Source of the DNA: JBCCGR01 sp039029195
GTDB lineage: Bacteria > Pseudomonadota > Alphaproteobacteria > Rhizobiales > Rhizobiaceae
Length of the DNA stretch: 64,000 nucleotides
Assembly: GCA_039029195.1 (NCBI GenBank)
Contig: JBCCGR010000001.1
Location: 219,284 to 283,283 of the forward strand
Reading direction: 5' to 3'
Shown here in pieces: positions 26,208 to 34,643 of this stretch. The position numbers and the translations under genes are program-made. The first letter of the stretch is position 1; each line of letters starts with the position of its first letter. Below the pieces are notes generated by a model that was given only the letters and a program-made list of their open reading frames with translations, was not told the origin of the DNA and searched no databases.

Positions 26208-26429
26208 GAGCGAACGGCGGATGCGATTGGGTGCACTGCAGGTTTCATCCTGTGTTGAGGCTGGCTGGTTGTAGTCAGCAGCGCGACTGCAGTAATATGC
26301 AGGCCCGCGCACTCAAGGGTTGGCGATGCGTTACATTCACATCGATCCCTTCAGGATAGTTTTATGCTCGCCAATGCAAATGCCGCGCAATTACAAACTG
26401 CGCGGCCAACAAGCAGAAAATTGTCGAGC

Positions 26430-26972
26430 TTACTCGCTGACCGCTGGAAGGGTCGTGCCAACACGTCCGAACGCACCGGATGTACCAGCAGCAGCCGCGC
26501 CCGCTGCGCCAGCACCAACAATAGCGAGTGGCCCAAGCGGCGGTGGTGGCGGTGGTGGTGGATTGGCTTGTCCAAAGCGTGCTTCACGGCTTTTGAAAGA
26601 CACCTCAGATTCCAGCTTCACACAAATCTTGCCATTTTCAGCGGATTCGATGTTGAGATCGCTGTTTGCAGCCAATGTAAGCTGGCAGCTCTTGCCAACA
26701 GCGACCTTGGCTGAACTTTTCGATCCAGTCATAATCCAACTTCCAACCGTGAGTGCAGCACCCTCGGAAGCTTTCTCCGGTCCCTTTGAGCCGGAAAGAA
26801 ATACATCACCATTAATTTTGATAATCGAACCAACGGCATTCGCAGCGGGCACCTGAAGTTCACAGGCACAGGCGGCTTCGGTCACAGCCTTGTCGTTCGC
26901 AAACGACGGCACAGACACACTCAAAGCCGCAAACACACTCATACTCAAACACGCGAGTGACAGTTTTTGCAT
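26430..26972 (-). CDS. Small secreted protein with FecR-like domain
   Basis: The 180-residue product has a clear signal peptide (KLSLACLSMSVFAALSVSVP, cleaved after SFA). Residues ~45-125 follow the FecR pattern: VGSIIKINGDVFLSG, an increase in Gly/Ser, GSWIMTGSKSSAKV, then LTLAANSDLNIES. A poly-proline stretch of eight residues leads to a Gly/Ala hydrophobic tail (AIVGAGAAGAAAAG). GGAGAAGG precedes the ATG at 26972. It is divergent from the tolC-like gene. Its FecR-like domain is shared with the large surface protein at 34644-38318, so a common role at the surface is inferred; the function is unknown. Confidence 0.8.
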   Translation of the reverse strand: MQKLSLACLSMSVFAALSVSVPSFANDKAVTEAACACELQVPAANAVGSIIKINGDVFLSGSKGPEKASEGAALTVGSWIMTGSKSSAKVAVGKSCQLTLAANSDLNIESAENGKICVKLESEVSFKSREARFGQANPPPPPPPPLGPLAIVGAGAAGAAAAGTSGAFGRVGTTLPAVSE

Positions 26973-27424
26973 CTAAACCTTCTCCAAAGTGGCATCCAGC
27001 CACGCGTCCCACTACCTTATGGCGCTCTACCAGCACCACGTCAAACAATCAATCTCGGCTTCCCGCCCTGAGGCAAAATACTCAATCGAATCAGCCGAAT
27101 AATGACGATTCCGGCAATACTGTGGCCATCACGCAACAGAGTCGACGCCAAAGAATTGCTTATCCTGATCAGCAATCTTAACGATACAAGCCAATCGTGA
27201 CAAATTGAATAAAGCAGATAGATGATTGATCGCACAACCCGGTATTTCTTACAGCCATGGTTAACCAACCAATTAAATTTGCAGTAATGGCCCAGGGAGC
27301 CTGTTTCCAAAACCCCGCCGGACAAATTTTGCGACGCCTGTGTCACACTGTGTGACAAATCCAACTATCCGAACCCCGATGCTGCTGAAATACTTGGGGA
27401 ACAGCTTGATTTGAAAATGACAAA
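26973..27424. other. Intergenic region between FecR-like gene and T1SS operon
   Basis: This 452-base divergent gap is richer in A and T than its neighbours and holds no convincing gene. It contains a perfect 17-base palindrome (27341-27357) near the tolC-like start and an imperfect ATTGCT/AGCAAT inverted repeat around 27155-27180. It should carry the promoters of both divergent transcripts; no clear -35/-10 pair could be chosen. Confidence 0.5.
27341..27357. promoter_or_regulatory. 17-base perfect palindrome upstream of T1SS operon
   Basis: TGTCACACTGTGTGACA has 8-base arms around one central T, 67 bases before the tolC-like start. Its half-site TGTCACA does not match the CRP spacing (TGTGA-N6-TCACA). 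A dimeric regulator's operator is the simplest reading; the regulator is unknown. Confidence 0.5.
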
Positions 27425-28846
27425 GTGGTGTTGTCCCGCCATCGGACGCGGGGCCGCGTTTGGAGTATTGTATTGTTAAAGCTCGCGACTGCTACTGCTG
27501 CCATTTGTTTGATTTCGATTGGTCCCGCCAGCGCCATTTCGCTTAAACGTGCGGTGGAAAAAGCAATTTCGACTCATCCATCTGTTTTGGCAGCCGCAGC
27601 CCGAAAGCGTGCACGCGATGCGCGCATCAATCAGGCGAACAGCAAGCTCTTTCCCACGGTCTCGGTGGATGGAGACGTTGGCTACGAAAAAATAGACAAG
27701 CCCGGCACGTTTTCGACCGCGACAAACAATCGCTGGCGTAATCGGAAACAGTTAAATCTTTCAGTCAAGTACGTCATTTTCGATGGTCTTGAACGAGCCA
27801 ACAGGATCTACTACAGCGCGGCACAGGCGGATGCTGCAAGTCGCCGCGTCATGGTACAGGCTGAAGAAATCGCGCTGGATGCGGTGGAGGCCTATATTGA
27901 CCATCGTCGCCACCGCTTTCTTGTTCACATTGCAACCCAGAATATTCAAGCCCATCAGCGCATTTTACGCCTTGCACGAGCCCGTGTCAGTGGCGGCAAG
28001 GCAACCACAAGCGAGGTCGATGTGGTTCGCGAACGGCTTTATGCCGCTCAAGCTGCGCGCGAGGAAGTAATCAAGGCCTCGCTGGAAGCCGACGCACGAT
28101 TCAAATCCATCATTGGGCAAAAGCCTGGAAAAACGCACAGGGTCGCCTGGCCGAAAGGCATGCCACGATCTCGCTCTGCAGCAGTTGCGCAAGCCATTCA
28201 GCACCATCCGGAAATCGCCGCTGCGGCTGCAGAGGCTGATGCTCACGGTTTCGACGTCGAACGGCTGAAGGGCATCAATTTACCTGAAGTAGCACTCGAA
28301 GGTTCGGCTTCCGTTGGGGAGGACGTGGCTGGTTCTCCGGGCCGGAACAATTCGCTTCAGGCTTTGTTGAAATTGCGCTGGACCGTATTCGACGGCAATC
28401 TGCGCAAGCATGAAAGAAGCGAGGCGAGCGCAAAGCAGGCAGAAGCCCGCCACAAACGTGATCTAGAGATCCGAAATCTTTCGGAAAAAATTGAATCGAG
28501 CTGGGCAGCAATTGTGACCGGTGCCCGCCGAAACAACAGACTTGAAAGACAATCCGTAACAGCCCGCTCTGTTTCGGCATCTTACCGAAAAGAATATCAG
28601 GCCTCCAAGCGGGGTCTCCTCGAGGTGTTGGAGGCAGAAAATTCTGTTTTCAACAGCCGCTTTGAGTCTGTCAGCGCCGCGGGAGTTCATCTTTTCAATG
28701 CTTATCGGTTGAAAGCCCTAACCGGAACACTGGTGTCATCGCTTGGTCTTCAGGCACCAGCCCACGCGCGTGCCAACTATCGCGCGCGCATTCCGTCAAA
28801 TCGCAGCGGATTTAACATCACAATCCAACCACTGCGCACCGATTGA
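27425..28846 (+). CDS. TolC-family outer membrane protein of type I secretion
   Basis: Outer membrane channel component. The 473-residue protein has an N-terminal signal peptide (LLKLATATAAICLISIGPAS, cleavage at SA-IS), then two repeats of the OEP family: LKRAVEKAISTHPSVLAAAARKRARDARI and a second repeat beginning AVAQAIQHHPEIAAAAAEAD, each in shortened form. The long helical segments and the Y-R-K-E-Y-QASKRGLLEVLEAEN end match TolC/AgaC-like proteins. GTG at 27425 is the longest start and an inner start is possible. It is followed 29 bases later by the ABC exporter. Confidence 0.93.
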   Translation: MVLSRHRTRGRVWSIVLLKLATATAAICLISIGPASAISLKRAVEKAISTHPSVLAAAARKRARDARINQANSKLFPTVSVDGDVGYEKIDKPGTFSTATNNRWRNRKQLNLSVKYVIFDGLERANRIYYSAAQADAASRRVMVQAEEIALDAVEAYIDHRRHRFLVHIATQNIQAHQRILRLARARVSGGKATTSEVDVVRERLYAAQAAREEVIKASLEADARFKSIIGQKPGKTHRVAWPKGMPRSRSAAVAQAIQHHPEIAAAAAEADAHGFDVERLKGINLPEVALEGSASVGEDVAGSPGRNNSLQALLKLRWTVFDGNLRKHERSEASAKQAEARHKRDLEIRNLSEKIESSWAAIVTGARRNNRLERQSVTARSVSASYRKEYQASKRGLLEVLEAENSVFNSRFESVSAAGVHLFNAYRLKALTGTLVSSLGLQAPAHARANYRARIPSNRSGFNITIQPLRTD

Positions 28847-28875
28847 TCTGTCAGGCCATTATCTGATCTGATGGT

Positions 28876-31074
28876 ATGATGAATACGCAGGACACCAGTA
28901 CCAACACTTCAGGAGATGAACTGCTGCTGTGTCTTGGCTGGCTTGCCAGTCACTTTGGAAAACCGTTTACTGCCGAAGCGGCACTCGCTGGATTGCCACT
29001 TGAAAGTGAGCGACTGACCCCACGTCTGTTTTCCCGCGCTGCAAGCCATGTCGGATTGACCGCTCGTCTTGTCGAGCGAAAAATTGCAGATGCTCCTGAC
29101 ATGGTCGCACCGTTCATTGTGCTGCTCGCCAAGGAACGCGCTGCAATTGTCACGGCAATTGATCGGGCTGGCAAAACGGCTTCGATCATCATGCCGCATC
29201 TGGCAAATGAACCGCGCCAGATCGAACTGAGCACCCTGCAGGAAGCCGCTCTCGGACACTTGATATTCGTCACACCGGAAACAGCGCCGGTGACTGGATC
29301 TGACTCGTATTCCAATACCGCACACTCAGAGAAAACCACCCCAAACACCCGCTGGTTCTGGCCAATTGTGCGATCCTTGTGGCCTGTCTGGTTGATGGTT
29401 GCCGCCGCTGCGTTCCTCGTCAATGTGCTCGCGCTGGCCATGCCCCTGTTCATTATGAACGTCTATGACCGGGTCATCCCGAACCTCGCGATACCCACAT
29501 TATGGGCCCTCGCGATTGGTGTCGCGATAGCGCTGTTTTTCGACCTGTTGCTCAAGCTGTTCCGCGCATCGTTGCTCGAACAGACTGGACAACGGGTGGA
29601 AATGAAAGTGTCCGCAAACGTCTTTGAGCACGCCATCGCCATCCGAATGGAGAAATTGCGGGGCGGAGCAGGTCAGCTTGCCAACACGATCCGCGAATTC
29701 GAATCAGTTCGGGACATCTTCACGTCTGGTGGTCTGATCGCGCTTACGGACTTTGCCTTCATCGGCGTGTTCATTGCCGTGCTTTTCGTCATTGTCGGCC
29801 CGCTCGCCTATGTGCCGCTGGCTGCCGTGCCGATTGTGCTGGCGCTCACACTGATTTTCCAGCGCAGCATCAATCGCGCAGTCCATGAAACGCTCACAAA
29901 CTCCGGCTCCCGCCACGGCGTGTTGATTGAAACGCTGATCGGGCTCGAAACAATCCGCGCGAATGTCTCGGAGGGACAGCGCCAGCGCGACTATGAACGA
30001 GCAACGGCCAACGCATCCAAATCTGGTGCACAGGCAAAATTCTGGTCCTCGCTTGCAACCCAGTTCTCGTCGCTGGTCATGCAGTTTGTCTCAGTGGTGG
30101 TGATCGTCTGGGGGGTCTATCTCGTCATCTCTGGCGACATCAGCGTCGGCGCCCTGATCGCAGCAAACATACTTTCCGGACGCGTGCTGGCACCGCTGTC
30201 GAACATTGCGCAAACGCTGGCACGCAGCCAACAAGCCTTTGCAGCACTCAACGCCCTCAATGAGGTGATGAGCCTTCCCAATGAACGAACCTCCTCTGGA
30301 TTGTCGGGAGATGCCGCGGCAGCGCAGGGTCAATCGATTAAAAAAGGTCGCGTTGAATTTTCAAACCTCTCCTTCTCGTTTCCCGATGCACCCGGTCCGG
30401 TTCTGGAGAGCCTGAATCTGACAGCAGAGCCTGGAACCGTAACCGCCATCGTCGGCAACATCGGCACGGGCAAGTCCACACTTGGCCGACTTCTTGCTGG
30501 TTTCTACGCCTGCTCAGCCGGCAATATTCTGATTGATGGTCTTGATGTTCGGCAGTACGACAGCGCCTCACTTCGCCGCCACGTCGCCTATGTTCCGCAG
30601 GAACCGGTTCTCTTTTCTGGCACGATCCGCGACAACATCGCTTTGGGGCAATCTGGCGCAAGCGACGAACAGATCGCAATTGCAGCACGACTGTCCGGAG
30701 CGGATGTCTATATCGGTCAGATGCCGAGCGGCATGGCGACACCGATTGTAGAACGGGGCGCAAATCTCTCCGGTGGCCAGCGCCAGACAATTGCCTTGGC
30801 CCGCGCGTTGCTGAGGCGCCCTAAAGTTCTGTTCCTCGATGAACCGACCAGCGCAATGGATCGGCTGGCAGAAGCCCGTTTTGGCGAACTGATGGTGTCG
30901 CTCAAGAGGCTCGGCCACACCATATTGCTGGTGACTCACAAGCCCGCGCTTCTGGAACGCGTCGATCAGATTGCGGTGCTCGACCAGCGGCGTATCGTGC
31001 TTTCCGGTGATCGCGACACGATACTTGCGCGGCTTGATGCCACCGTTCAAGCCGGGTCCACGGTGAAGCCATGA
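28876..31074 (+). CDS. Type I secretion ABC exporter (LapB-like)
   Basis: Inner-membrane ATPase/permease for an unfolded protein cargo. Residues 1-135 form a C39-like domain without the canonical DCG/His peptidase motif, so it is probably a docking, not a processing, domain. Membrane segments follow from about 170 to 440. The nucleotide-binding domain has Walker A GNIGTGKST at 527-535, the signature LSGGQRQ near 631 and Walker B VLFLDEPTS near 651. The 732-residue length fits LapB/HasD-type exporters. Its stop overlaps the adaptor start by 4 bases (ATGA), showing an operon. Confidence 0.95.
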   Translation: MMNTQDTSTNTSGDELLLCLGWLASHFGKPFTAEAALAGLPLESERLTPRLFSRAASHVGLTARLVERKIADAPDMVAPFIVLLAKERAAIVTAIDRAGKTASIIMPHLANEPRQIELSTLQEAALGHLIFVTPETAPVTGSDSYSNTAHSEKTTPNTRWFWPIVRSLWPVWLMVAAAAFLVNVLALAMPLFIMNVYDRVIPNLAIPTLWALAIGVAIALFFDLLLKLFRASLLEQTGQRVEMKVSANVFEHAIAIRMEKLRGGAGQLANTIREFESVRDIFTSGGLIALTDFAFIGVFIAVLFVIVGPLAYVPLAAVPIVLALTLIFQRSINRAVHETLTNSGSRHGVLIETLIGLETIRANVSEGQRQRDYERATANASKSGAQAKFWSSLATQFSSLVMQFVSVVVIVWGVYLVISGDISVGALIAANILSGRVLAPLSNIAQTLARSQQAFAALNALNEVMSLPNERTSSGLSGDAAAAQGQSIKKGRVEFSNLSFSFPDAPGPVLESLNLTAEPGTVTAIVGNIGTGKSTLGRLLAGFYACSAGNILIDGLDVRQYDSASLRRHVAYVPQEPVLFSGTIRDNIALGQSGASDEQIAIAARLSGADVYIGQMPSGMATPIVERGANLSGGQRQTIALARALLRRPKVLFLDEPTSAMDRLAEARFGELMVSLKRLGHTILLVTHKPALLERVDQIAVLDQRRIVLSGDRDTILARLDATVQAGSTVKP

Positions 31075-32387
31075 GTGCGGAAGATCTTGCCTTCGCCAAC
31101 GATGTGCGTGCCGCAGCCGACAGCAGCAATGCACGCTCCGCGTGGGCTTTCCTGTCACTGATCGCAGCACTCCTGATCAGTTTTGGAGTGTGGGCAAACT
31201 ACGCGGTACTCGACGAAGTCACACGCGCTGATGGTCAGATAATCCCGGCCTCCCGGGTTCAGATTATACAGTCTCTCGAAGGCGGGATTGTCCGCTCGAT
31301 CAGCGTTCGTCAGGGTGAAATCGTCGAAGCAAACCAGGTGCTTCTGCAGATTGATGATACCGGCTTTGCATCCGAGTTGGGCGAGTTGGCAAGCCGTAAG
31401 GAGGCCGCACTCGCACAGATTGCGCGGTTAAAGGCTGAAGCCAACGGGTTGGCGGAACCAGCAATGCCCGACGGATTGGCCGAAGATGCACCCGCCGCCG
31501 TGGCTGCAGAAAAAGATCTGTTTCTCGCACGACAGGCACAACTACAGGCTGATTTGGCCATCATCGCCAGCAAGGGTGATCAGACCACGCAGGAACTGGC
31601 AGAACTCAACGCGCGGGAAAAAAGTCTTAAGGCAAGCCTTGCAATTCTTCAGCGCGAATTGAAGCTTTCGCGCCAGCTTTTTCAAAACGGGGCAATCCCG
31701 GAGCTCGAACTCTTAAGGCTCGAACGCGACGCAACCAACCGGGAGGGTGAGATCACCGTGATTGCTGCCACTCGGTTGCGGCTTCAGGCAACACTGAAGG
31801 AGATTGAGACCCGCAGGACGTCCGCCGAGGCCAAATTTCGCGCAGATGCCCGCGCGGAGCTTGCGAAAGCCACGGCTCAGATCAGCGTCATCAACGAAGC
31901 GCTGTCGGGATCACAGGACAAGGTGCAACGCACAGCCATTCGCTCGCCGGTGCGCGGCATCGTCAACACATTGCTGGTCAATACGGTTGGTGGCGTTTTG
32001 AAGGGCGGTGATCCAATTATGGAAATCGTGCCGCTCGACGACCGGCTTCAGGTCGAAGCGCGGGTTCAGCCCAAAGACGTAGCCTTCATCCGTGCCGGAC
32101 AGAAGGCATCCGTCAAACTCACCGCCTATGACTATACCATCTACGGCGCACTCGACGGAGTGGTGGATCAAGTGAGCCCCAACACCATCAAGGAACCAGA
32201 AGGCGAACCCTATTTCAGGGTGATCATTTCGACTGAAAAAACAGACGGCTTAAAAAGCGGCAAGGATCTCGAGATCATTCCAGGCATGATTGCCAGCGTT
32301 GACATTCTGACCGGGCAGAAATCGGTGCTGCAATATCTGTTGCAACCGGTTCAGAAACTGCGAAGCGAAGCCTTGCGGGAGAGGTGA
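31071..32387 (+). CDS. HlyD-family periplasmic adaptor of type I secretion (LapC-like)
   Basis: Bridges the ABC exporter and the TolC-like channel. The 438-residue protein has an N-terminal membrane anchor (WAFLSLIAALLISFGVWANY), a lipoyl-like half motif (IIPASRVQIIQSLEGGIVRS), a long coiled-coil middle, the second half motif (AIRSPVRGIVNTLLVNTVGG) and a beta-barrel end (PGMIASVDILTGQKSVLQYL). That order is the HlyD layout. It ends only 12 bases from the converging cyclase gene stop. Confidence 0.95.
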   Translation: MSAEDLAFANDVRAAADSSNARSAWAFLSLIAALLISFGVWANYAVLDEVTRADGQIIPASRVQIIQSLEGGIVRSISVRQGEIVEANQVLLQIDDTGFASELGELASRKEAALAQIARLKAEANGLAEPAMPDGLAEDAPAAVAAEKDLFLARQAQLQADLAIIASKGDQTTQELAELNAREKSLKASLAILQRELKLSRQLFQNGAIPELELLRLERDATNREGEITVIAATRLRLQATLKEIETRRTSAEAKFRADARAELAKATAQISVINEALSGSQDKVQRTAIRSPVRGIVNTLLVNTVGGVLKGGDPIMEIVPLDDRLQVEARVQPKDVAFIRAGQKASVKLTAYDYTIYGALDGVVDQVSPNTIKEPEGEPYFRVIISTEKTDGLKSGKDLEIIPGMIASVDILTGQKSVLQYLLQPVQKLRSEALRER

Positions 32388-32399
32388 CGCTTTTTCCGG

Positions 32400-34592
32400 T
32401 TACTTCATCGTTGCTTCGTAAACGCCGGACCAGTCAGCCCCCGGCGGATTGGCTTTAAATTCCGCAATCCGGGTCTCATAGAGAAACAGATAGTCTTCCA
32501 GATCCTGTCCGGCCTTTTCCGCCAGTTCACTACACATCGCCACAGCATCCTGCGCTGATGCCCAGTCCTGCGTCCGGTAGCTTGCAATCATGCTGCGATT
32601 GAGGGCCTTGAGTGCTTTGAAGTTCTCATCCCTGTCGAGCGTTGCATCACCCAGCACCGCAAAAATGCGTTCTGGCTCCTGCTTGCCCTTCACCTGAATG
32701 AGGTCGATCTCGATCGCGGCAATCGTGTCGGCGGCAGCGGTCGCAGTCGTCTCCCCAACAATAATCGGCACACCATAGGTCTTGGATTGGCCTTCCAGAC
32801 GGGCTGCAAGGTTCACCGTGTCTCCGAGCGCGGTGTAGTCAAAGCGCATGTGGGTGCCCATATTGCCGACCACCGAAATGCCGGTGTTGATGCCAATCCC
32901 GATTGATATTTCACGCGGATCGCGCCCGGCGGCTTCAGCTTCTGCCTGGAACGCAGCATTGAGCTCTTCAACCTCAGCAATCATTTTCAGAGCAGCCGCA
33001 CAAGCGTTCGCCGCATTGTCTTCATCATCGAGCGGCGCATTCCAGAATGCCATGATGGCATCACCCATATATTTGTCGATTGTGCCCTGACGTTCGACAA
33101 TGGCGTTCGACAATGGCGTGAGCAGACGGTTGATGAGGGTGGTAAGGCCCTGAGGATCATCCTTCATCGCTTCCGAAATGCTGGTAAATCCGCGAACGTC
33201 GGTGAACAGCACTGATATCTCACGCGTTTCACCTCCCAGCACTAGCCGGGATGGGTCCTTGGCAAGCTGTGCCACCAGGGGCGGAGCGAGATACTGGCTA
33301 AACGCACCGCGAATGCGCCGTCGCTCGCGTTCCTCATTGAGATAGCTGAACGACACCAGAATGAGGAACAGCGACAGCGAGACAATCAACGGGAAGACAG
33401 CGTCGAACAGAAACCCGTGCGCCAAAAACATATAGACGGCCGTCCCCGCAACGGCTGCCGCGATCAGGGCACCGACACTGAGTGCACGCAGCGCACCTGC
33501 AATTGGCACCAGCACAATCATGATGATTGAAATGACAAGGGTGGCAACCAGCTCCGCGCCAATCGCATAATTTGGTCGCACCAGATAGTGCTTGCCCAGA
33601 ATGCTCTCCATGATCTGGGCATGAACTTCGACACCGGGCATACGCGCATCCAGCGGGGTGGCACGCAAATCCTGAAGCCCCACCGCCGATGTGCCCACCA
33701 GCACCAGACGACCCGCAATCGCCTGGGGCGGCACTTCGCCTTTAAGCAATGCTCCGGCAGAAACAAAGCGGGTCGGTTCGCTTTTAGTAAAATAGGGCCA
33801 GATCTGCCCATTCTGGTCGGTCGGCACTTCAACGCCCGCAACCACGAGGCTCGTCACCCCAGCTTCGTTGGTTTTGATCGCATAGGCATCCTTGCCCGTT
33901 GCCACGCGCAGGAGCTCTACTGCAAAGGCTGGATGCAGGGCCCCAAGCGCACCCATCACCACCGGCGCGCGACGGATCACACCGTCCACATCGCCGCGCA
34001 GCGAAATCAGCCCAAATCCTGCTGCCGCCTCTTCCAGAACATCGAGATTGGCGACAAGCCCGCCAAACTGCTGAATCCATGGGCGCGGGTCATCACCCAG
34101 CGTTACATTCGGGGTCTGGCGCTTGCCATCCAGCGATTCCAACCCACCCTCACCGGTTCGTAGTCCGGATCGGGCCAGTACCACGCGAAACTGTCGCATG
34201 GCGTTGGCCATAATCGCTTCATTGTCCGGCAGGTCCTTCAGGACTTTTTTTACCTCATCTGGCAGATTGTCATTGTCGCTGGCGACCAGTTTTGGCGACA
34301 GACGATCCTCTTCGGCGAAAAGAATATCGAAGCCAATTGCGATCCCGCCGCGCATGCGAACTGCATCAATCAGCCGGGCGATCTTGGCCCTGGACCAGGG
34401 CCACTGACCCTCCGCTTCGAGGCTCGCCTCATCAATGTCGATGATGACAATCGGTTTTTTGGAGTAGTCTCGCGGCCACATCTGCTGGAAAATATCCAGC
34501 CCACGCAAGCGTATGGTTTGCATAAGCGGCGGATCGATAACCCGCAGCGCCAAAAACAGCACCAGAACAACAAACCCGGTCCATCGGGTCAC
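32400..34592 (-). CDS. CHASE2-domain class III adenylate/guanylate cyclase
   Basis: Sensor enzyme making a cyclic nucleotide. The 730-residue protein begins with a membrane segment, then an extracytoplasmic CHASE2 domain (about 25-330; note VIIDIDEASLEAEGQWPWSR and GFDILFAEEDRLSP), then about three membrane segments (~340-410), then a cyclase catalytic domain: VLFTDVRGFTSISEAM near residue 460, DKYMGDAIMAFWNAP, and IGIGINTG, carrying both metal-binding Asp. A short helical C-terminal tail follows. It lies between the secretion operon and the large FecR/VCBS gene, 51 bases downstream of the latter. Ligand and nucleotide are not readable with certainty. Confidence 0.93.
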   Translation of the reverse strand: MTRWTGFVVLVLFLALRVIDPPLMQTIRLRGLDIFQQMWPRDYSKKPIVIIDIDEASLEAEGQWPWSRAKIARLIDAVRMRGGIAIGFDILFAEEDRLSPKLVASDNDNLPDEVKKVLKDLPDNEAIMANAMRQFRVVLARSGLRTGEGGLESLDGKRQTPNVTLGDDPRPWIQQFGGLVANLDVLEEAAAGFGLISLRGDVDGVIRRAPVVMGALGALHPAFAVELLRVATGKDAYAIKTNEAGVTSLVVAGVEVPTDQNGQIWPYFTKSEPTRFVSAGALLKGEVPPQAIAGRLVLVGTSAVGLQDLRATPLDARMPGVEVHAQIMESILGKHYLVRPNYAIGAELVATLVISIIMIVLVPIAGALRALSVGALIAAAVAGTAVYMFLAHGFLFDAVFPLIVSLSLFLILVSFSYLNEERERRRIRGAFSQYLAPPLVAQLAKDPSRLVLGGETREISVLFTDVRGFTSISEAMKDDPQGLTTLINRLLTPLSNAIVERQGTIDKYMGDAIMAFWNAPLDDEDNAANACAAALKMIAEVEELNAAFQAEAEAAGRDPREISIGIGINTGISVVGNMGTHMRFDYTALGDTVNLAARLEGQSKTYGVPIIVGETTATAAADTIAAIEIDLIQVKGKQEPERIFAVLGDATLDRDENFKALKALNRSMIASYRTQDWASAQDAVAMCSELAEKAGQDLEDYLFLYETRIAEFKANPPGADWSGVYEATMK

Positions 34593-34643
34593 TCCAAATG
34601 CGCTGATAACCGTTCCCCCGAAATCCCCCGGTGTTTGCCCGCG

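Noticed and set aside
26208..26312. N-terminal extension of the PHP phosphatase
   Set aside because: The family starts at the metal-binding MIDLHSH; the extra 35 codons look non-coding.
27341..27357. CRP/FNR binding site
   Set aside because: The half-sites are inverted relative to TGTGA-N6-TCACA and the spacing is wrong.
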